Assembly (NCBI GenBank): GCA_041685075.1
Contig: JAWLGN010000206.1
Coordinates: 1-9,870, forward strand
Length of the DNA: 9,870 bases
Direction of reading: 5' to 3'
Origin: JAMCRM01 sp041685075
GTDB taxonomy: Bacteria; Acidobacteriota; Terriglobia; Bryobacterales; Bryobacteraceae
Both the position numbers and the translations under genes were made by a program. How positions within the stretch are numbered: position 1 is the first letter of the stretch; each line of letters opens with the position of its first letter. Below the pieces are notes generated by a model that was not told where the DNA came from, did no database searches, and saw nothing but the letters and a program-made list of their open reading frames with translations. Below, in pieces: positions 5,602-9,870 of the stretch.

Positions 5602-7809
5602 TTACCTGGACCTTCCGCGGGCGCCGCCCCGGCTACCGCTCGTGCGGCCGCCGCCGCTGCTCCCGCGGCTCACCCGCGCGCCTCCACTTCGGCTGCCGCT
5701 GCTCCGCCCCATGCTGCGGGACGGCGTGCCACGGGAGGGCGCGCGGCTGAAACTTCCTCCTGCATTGCTACGACCGTTGGAAACGCTCCGGCCGGTCGCC
5801 GGACGGCGGTCGGTTCGGGGCGCTACCTGGCGGCTGCGCTCGCTGGGTGCAGAAGACCGCCGTTCCGTGCGATTGCGCTCGACGCTGTCGGTGCGCCGGA
5901 CAGGCCCAGATGGCCGGGCCATGCCCGGCTGGCCGAAGCGTTGCCACGTGCGGCTGCGGCCGGAGCGTTCCTCATTGCGGGTGGCCTCACGCCCGGTGGA
6001 GCGGCTCACGGGAGAATCCGGCTCGCCGGGTTGGCCGAAACGCCGCCAGGTGCGGTTGGGCTCGGTTTGCCCCCCGCCTGTTGCCGCCGGCGTGGAGTCG
6101 CCCAACCGGCGCGGGTTGGTGCCTCGTTCGCCGGCGTCGTTCCCGCGCAGGTTGTTGCGCGGTTCGGCTGGATCGCGCTGGCGCAGGTTTTCTCTCCGTT
6201 GCGCCGGCGTCGCTTCGCCCAATCGCCGCCAGCCGCTGCCGCCACGCTCGGCGGGCTGGTTACGGCGCAGGGTCTCGCGGGCGGCCGGTGCGGCCGTCTG
6301 GCGCTGCCGGGAAGGTTCCCCGGCGCGCCGCCAGCCGGTTCGTTCGCCCTGCCCGCCCTGCGCCCCTTCGGTGCTGGCCAGCCGCGGCCCGGAACGCCGG
6401 CCCTCGTTTTGTATGGCGCGGCGCTGCTCGGCGAAGGAGACGCGCTCCACCCGCGCGGCCTGCCGGCGGCTGAAGAAGCGCGTTTCGCGGCCCGTGGCGC
6501 GCGGCGTGTGCCGCACTTCGCGGTCGGCAAACCGGAGGCTGGCTCGATCCGGCGCCAGCGGCAGCCGCCCCCGCACCAGGCCGGCCTGCCGGATATCGCG
6601 GTCGCCCACCCGCACAATGTTGTGCCGGCCCCGCCCGAAGTGGTGCGCGTCGATTCCGCTCACTCCACGGCGCACGCGCGCATTCCGGTAGGTGTTATAG
6701 ATGTTCACATTCGTGATGTGAATGCTGCGGTCCGCGAACCCGCGGCGGTATCCATGGTAGATGTGGCGGCCGTACCACGGATAGTACGGCTCATAAGGAG
6801 CCAGCGGCACCCAGCCCACGCGGCCGAAGCCGAAGCCCACGTGCACGTTCCCTACTCCGAAACCGAAGAACGCCACCAGCGCGGGACGCCAGTAGTGCAC
6901 CCGGTGCACCACGCCCGGATACCAGCACCAGCCATGGTGGCCGTGATACCACCGGCCCCAGTGATAGGGCGCCCAGCCCCAGGGCTCGTAGCCCACCCAG
7001 GTCCATCCATACCAGTCCTGCCACACCCAGCGCCCATGGCTATAAGGAGCCCAGCCGGGGCTGACCCGCGGCACCCACACCCAGCCGTAAGGCGGATCGT
7101 AGACCCACCGCCCGTGCGCATCCAGGTCCTCCACTCCGTAGATGGAGGGGCTCACGTAACGGTAGCCGGCGGTGCGCTCGAGCTTGCGGTCGCGGTCTTC
7201 GCTCCAGCGGTCGAACTCGTCGCGCGGCATGGCGTTCACCGCCTGAAACTCGGGGCCGGCAGCGCCGCTGCGCACCAGGATGGAGCGGCCGGCAGTCACC
7301 CGCTCGACTCCGGTCGGAGTATAGACCTCCACTTCCCCGGACCGCACCGTGATTTCGGTCTGGTCCTCCATGACGTGGATACGGTAGCGGCCGCGTTTGG
7401 AGGGCCGCACGGACACCGTTGGCGTGCTGATGTCCACCTCGGCGTCGCTATCGCGTAAAACGCTGAACTCGGCCAGGCCGCGCGCCAGTTGCACCTGGTA
7501 GCGGCGATGTTCGAGTTCAGTGAACCGCGCCTCGGCGTTGGAACTCAGGCGCAGCATGTTGGCGTAGTCGAACTGCACCTCGGCGCGGGAGTTGGGTCCC
7601 GTGGCCAGGGTGTCTTCGACCACCAGCGGGGCGTTCACCGCGGCGGCCACCCAATCTCCGGAGTCGCCTCGGCGCACGGATACGTCTCCATTGACGACAC
7701 TGATGCGCGCCACCCCACGACGGGGGTCTTCGCCGTCGTCCGCCAGAGCTGCGAACGGCCATACTACGACGGCGGCCATCAGGATATTGACTACCGCACC
7801 GCTACGCAT
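5602..7809 (-). CDS. Exported FecR-like protein with Trp/Tyr-rich (DUF6600-like) repeats and Arg-rich tail
   Basis: A 735-aa protein. Residues 1-23 are a Sec signal peptide ending AALA before DDGEDP. Residues about 33-182 are a FecR-like beta domain: RISVVNGDVSVRRG, ATGPNSRAEVQFD, GLAEFSVLR and TVRSGEVEVYTPTG. Residues about 215-345 hold Trp/Tyr/Gly-rich repeats built on GRWVYDPPYGWVWVP, SHGRWVWQDWYGWTWVG and WGWAPYHWGRW, as in DUF6600 proteins that often follow FecR domains. A basic low-complexity tail (about 350-735) contains five spaced copies of a WRRxGxP-like motif (near 492, 526, 565, 587 and 621) and finishes in Arg/Ser/Gly runs. It is probably periplasmic or surface-exposed; the aromatic region may bind glycan or peptidoglycan and the cationic tail an anionic polymer. 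Both roles are inference. GGAG eight bases before the ATG supports the start. No sigma factor or TonB receptor is nearby, so classical FecR signalling is unlikely. Confidence 0.85.
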   Translation of the reverse strand: MRSGAVVNILMAAVVVWPFAALADDGEDPRRGVARISVVNGDVSVRRGDSGDWVAAAVNAPLVVEDTLATGPNSRAEVQFDYANMLRLSSNAEARFTELEHRRYQVQLARGLAEFSVLRDSDAEVDISTPTVSVRPSKRGRYRIHVMEDQTEITVRSGEVEVYTPTGVERVTAGRSILVRSGAAGPEFQAVNAMPRDEFDRWSEDRDRKLERTAGYRYVSPSIYGVEDLDAHGRWVYDPPYGWVWVPRVSPGWAPYSHGRWVWQDWYGWTWVGYEPWGWAPYHWGRWYHGHHGWCWYPGVVHRVHYWRPALVAFFGFGVGNVHVGFGFGRVGWVPLAPYEPYYPWYGRHIYHGYRRGFADRSIHITNVNIYNTYRNARVRRGVSGIDAHHFGRGRHNIVRVGDRDIRQAGLVRGRLPLAPDRASLRFADREVRHTPRATGRETRFFSRRQAARVERVSFAEQRRAIQNEGRRSGPRLASTEGAQGGQGERTGWRRAGEPSRQRQTAAPAARETLRRNQPAERGGSGWRRLGEATPAQRRENLRQRDPAEPRNNLRGNDAGERGTNPRRLGDSTPAATGGGQTEPNRTWRRFGQPGEPDSPVSRSTGREATRNEERSGRSRTWQRFGQPGMARPSGPVRRTDSVERNRTERRSSAPSERSRQVAPRTDRRPATGRSVSNGRSNAGGSFSRAPSRGTPSRSMGRSSGSRSGGARVSRGSSGGGRTSGSRGGARGRSR

Positions 7810-7882
7810 GGCTCTATCTCCGTAACAGATTTGTGCATTTTAGCAACCAAACGACAAGTTTCCTTAATTGAAGCACTTGCGC

Positions 7883-7888
7883 TATCAT
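7883..7888 (+). promoter_or_regulatory. -10 element (TATCAT) before the YfhO-like gene, possible leaderless start
   Basis: TATCAT is followed by eight bases (GCGGGCTG) and then ATG 7897. No Shine-Dalgarno is present, so transcription probably begins at or just before the start codon. No convincing -35 is seen. The 87-bp gap to the divergent FecR-like gene must carry promoters for both directions; on the minus strand TAAAAT (7836-7841) may be the -10 for that gene. Confidence 0.4.
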
Positions 7889-7896
7889 GCGGGCTG

Positions 7897-9870
7897 ATGC
7901 CGGTGGCTGAAAAGCACCAACCTGATGGGAAACAACCGGTGCGCCGATGGTGGCGCGCGCTGGCCGTGCCGGCGCTGCTGCTCCTCATCCTGATCCTGTT
8001 CTACTGGAAGATCGTCCTCACCAGCCAGTACACCTGGCTCGACAGTCCGGACTACGCCTACCAGGTGCTGCCGTGGTACCAGTTCCAGGCCGCCGAGTGG
8101 CACAGCGGCCGCGTGCCCTTGTGGGAGGCGCACCAGTGGGGCGGGCAGCCGCTCATCGGGCAGGCGCAGCCCGGGGTGGCCTACCCCCTGAACTGGCTGC
8201 TCTTTCGCATGCCGCTGCGCGACGGCAAGATCCGCCGCGACTACGTGCACTGGTACTACGTTTTCATCCACTACATGGCGGCGCTGTTCATGTACTGGCT
8301 GTGCCGCGACTTGGGACGCAGCCGCGGAGCCGCGCTGCTGGGCGGCCTGGTCTTCTCGCTGGGCGGTTGGCTGGGATCCACCGAGTGGCCCCAGATGATG
8401 AACGGCGCGGTATGGGCGCCGCTGGTATTCCTGTTCCTGCTGCGCGTGTTGCGGGGCGAGCGCCCGCTGGCCAGCGCCGTGCTTTCGGGCGCCATGCTGG
8501 GGATGGCGCTGCTCAGCGGCCATCACCAGATCCCCACCTTCATTGCCCTGGCCTGTGGCGGGGTGTGGATATATGGCTTCCTTCGCGGCGGGCGGCTCAA
8601 CGGGCGGCTGGTCGTGCCCGCTGCCCTGTTCGCCGTCTTCGTGCTGCTGGTGGGGGCGCTCCAGACCCTGCCGGCCTACGAGTACGGCAAACTGGCGGTG
8701 CGCTGGGTGGGGGGGCCCTCGCCGGTGGGCTGGAACGACCCGGTGCCCTACACCGTGCACGCCCAGTACGGCCTCTATCCGCTTTCCCTGCTCGGCATTG
8801 TAATCGCCGGATTTTGGCGCAATGCCGATCCATATATCGGGTTGACCGCCGTTACCCTGGCCCTGGTGGCGCTGGCCGCCGCCTGGCGCGACTGGCACGT
8901 TCGACTCTTCGCCGCGGTGGCGCTGGGCGGGCTGATCTTCTCGCTCGGCTGGCACGGCGTCTTCGAGGGGATGTTCTATGTGCTGCTCCCCATGGTCGAG
9001 AAGGCCCGGAATCCCTCCATGGCAATCTTCATCTTTCACTTTGGAATTGCCATCCTAAGTACCTATGGAATCGACCATTATTCGCGCGATGAAAAGTGGG
9101 CCAGACGACTTGTGCCGGCGCTCGTCTGCTTCGGCGGCTTGATTTTTGCGACCCTGTTCCTAGGGTCCGTTATGGTGGCGCAGCGGCCCATGGACTACGA
9201 CCGTATCGCCATGGCCGGACTGGCGGCGCTGCTCCTCGCAGGGGTCTACTACGGCTGGCGGCAGGGGCACCTCACCGGCCGCGCGGCGTTGGTGTCGCTC
9301 GTCCTGCTGTTCATCCTCGAAGCCGGCAGCGGGGGCGGCTCCTTCGTCTGGAGCCATGTACATCGCATGCGTTCCTTGAATAAACTCTCGGAACATACTG
9401 ATATAGCGTCGTTTCTTAAGTCGCACAAAGCGCCTGTACGGGTCCGGGTGGATGAGCGCGAGATCCCCTACAACTTCGGCGACTGGCACGGCATCGACGC
9501 CTGGGGCGGCTATCTGGCATCGCTCACCAACAACATCCACCACGTGCAGGCGTACCCCAATGCTGCGCTGCTGGCCGGCACGAACTTCTATATCGGGAAG
9601 GCGCCGTTGCGCCCGGACCAGGCGGAAGCGTTCACCGGCGCCTCCGGCCTGAAGGTCTTTTCCGACCCGCGCGCCTTCCCGCGCGCCTGGAGCGTGCACG
9701 AGGTCTCGTCGGTAGAGAACTGGGACAGGCTCGGGGAATTCATGCAACAGGACGCCGCTGCGCTGCGGCATTCGGCCGTTCTGCTGGGCGAGGCGCCGGC
9801 GCTCGATACCTGCGGCGCGCCGGACGAGGTGCGGCTCATCGACCGCGCCCCATCGCGCATTCTGGTGGAG
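7897..9870 (+). CDS. YfhO-like multi-spanning membrane protein (C-terminus off the right edge)
   Basis: One uninterrupted frame of at least 658 codons. A short basic cytoplasmic N-terminus (RRWWR, 16-20) leads into a first membrane helix (about 21-41). A conserved extracytoplasmic loop follows: LDSPDYAYQVLPWYQF, RVPLWEAHQWGGQPLIGQAQPGVAYPLNWLL (72-102). Further hydrophobic segments lie near 119-136, 145-160, 170-186, 193-230, 238-258, 293-307, 313-330, 336-351, 375-392, 404-425, 437-452 and 463-476. The region from about 485 on is soluble (VRVRVDEREIPYNFGDWHGIDAWGGYL, FYIGKAPL, AFPRAWSV). This is the layout of YfhO/GT-C-type proteins, membrane glycosyltransferase-like enzymes thought to modify cell-surface glycopolymers with lipid-linked sugars. 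The early Asp50 in LDSPD sits where GT-C enzymes keep a catalytic acid. Donor and acceptor are unknown. Codons near 9370-9435 are more AT-rich than their surroundings. The start has no Shine-Dalgarno but a TATCAT eight bases upstream. Confidence 0.82.
   Translation, partial: MPVAEKHQPDGKQPVRRWWRALAVPALLLLILILFYWKIVLTSQYTWLDSPDYAYQVLPWYQFQAAEWHSGRVPLWEAHQWGGQPLIGQAQPGVAYPLNWLLFRMPLRDGKIRRDYVHWYYVFIHYMAALFMYWLCRDLGRSRGAALLGGLVFSLGGWLGSTEWPQMMNGAVWAPLVFLFLLRVLRGERPLASAVLSGAMLGMALLSGHHQIPTFIALACGGVWIYGFLRGGRLNGRLVVPAALFAVFVLLVGALQTLPAYEYGKLAVRWVGGPSPVGWNDPVPYTVHAQYGLYPLSLLGIVIAGFWRNADPYIGLTAVTLALVALAAAWRDWHVRLFAAVALGGLIFSLGWHGVFEGMFYVLLPMVEKARNPSMAIFIFHFGIAILSTYGIDHYSRDEKWARRLVPALVCFGGLIFATLFLGSVMVAQRPMDYDRIAMAGLAALLLAGVYYGWRQGHLTGRAALVSLVLLFILEAGSGGGSFVWSHVHRMRSLNKLSEHTDIASFLKSHKAPVRVRVDEREIPYNFGDWHGIDAWGGYLASLTNNIHHVQAYPNAALLAGTNFYIGKAPLRPDQAEAFTGASGLKVFSDPRAFPRAWSVHEVSSVENWDRLGEFMQQDAAALRHSAVLLGEAPALDTCGAPDEVRLIDRAPSRILVE

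Noticed and set aside
5350..7458. A 702-codon open frame on the plus strand, antisense to the FecR-like gene
   Set aside because: Its product is Ala/Pro/Arg/His-rich with no recognisable domain, it has no ribosome site, and it mirrors the high-GC third positions of the minus-strand gene, which has clear domains, a signal peptide and a terminator.
7887..7910. Seven-codon upstream ORF overlapping the YfhO-like start
   Set aside because: Its ATG lies inside the TATCAT hexamer, so it would not be on the transcript if the start is leaderless; no ribosome site is present.
7885..9092. Long frames on both strands inside the YfhO-like gene
   Set aside because: The frame from 7897 encodes a continuous membrane protein with family motifs; the others are shadows in low-complexity translations.

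Overview
The window reads as ordinary chromosome from a GC-rich, Gram-negative-type bacterium. The mix of genes suggests an acidobacterium of the Bryobacter/Solibacter kind: a secreted protein, a variant NagA, an M48 lipoprotein, a PIN-toxin pair, a FecR/DUF6600-like secreted protein and a large YfhO-like membrane protein, with a GC-rich tandem repeat between genes. That placement is inference from gene content and composition; there is no rRNA or other taxonomic marker here.

Layout, left to right. (1) Positions 1-320, minus strand: the N-terminal part of an unrecognised exported protein that runs off the left edge. (2) 355-466: about four copies of a 27-29 bp GC-rich tandem repeat. (3) 513-1652, minus: an N-acetylglucosamine-6-phosphate deacetylase family enzyme. 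(4) 1876-2826, minus: branched-chain amino acid aminotransferase, ilvE. (5) 2926-3780, plus, divergent from ilvE: an M48 zinc metalloprotease with a lipoprotein signal. (6) 3863-4452, plus: a 59-aa putative antitoxin and a PIN-domain (VapC-like) toxin with a one-base stop/start overlap, preceded by an 11-bp inverted repeat and a -10 element. (7) 4463-5407, minus, convergent with the toxin: an FkbM-family methyltransferase with an N-terminal helical extension. (8) 5602-7809, minus: an exported FecR-like protein with Trp/Tyr-rich repeats and a long Arg-rich tail, ending in a clear intrinsic terminator. (9) 7897 to the right edge, plus, divergent from (8): a YfhO-like multi-spanning membrane protein, incomplete at its C-terminus.

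The genes do not form one pathway. Each is mono- or bicistronic and the mix is amino-sugar catabolism, branched-chain amino acid metabolism, envelope proteolysis, a toxin-antitoxin pair and envelope or polysaccharide-type functions. I did not find a clearly new multi-gene system. The most notable pattern is at the start codons. Four genes (ilvE, antitoxin, FkbM, YfhO-like) lack a Shine-Dalgarno sequence and each has a TANNNT hexamer only 5-8 nt before its ATG, as expected for leaderless transcripts. The genes with good Shine-Dalgarno sequences lack this hexamer. Other points worth a look are the tandem repeat, the hairpin in front of the toxin-antitoxin pair, the altered active-site loop of the NagA homologue and the modular tail of the FecR-like protein.
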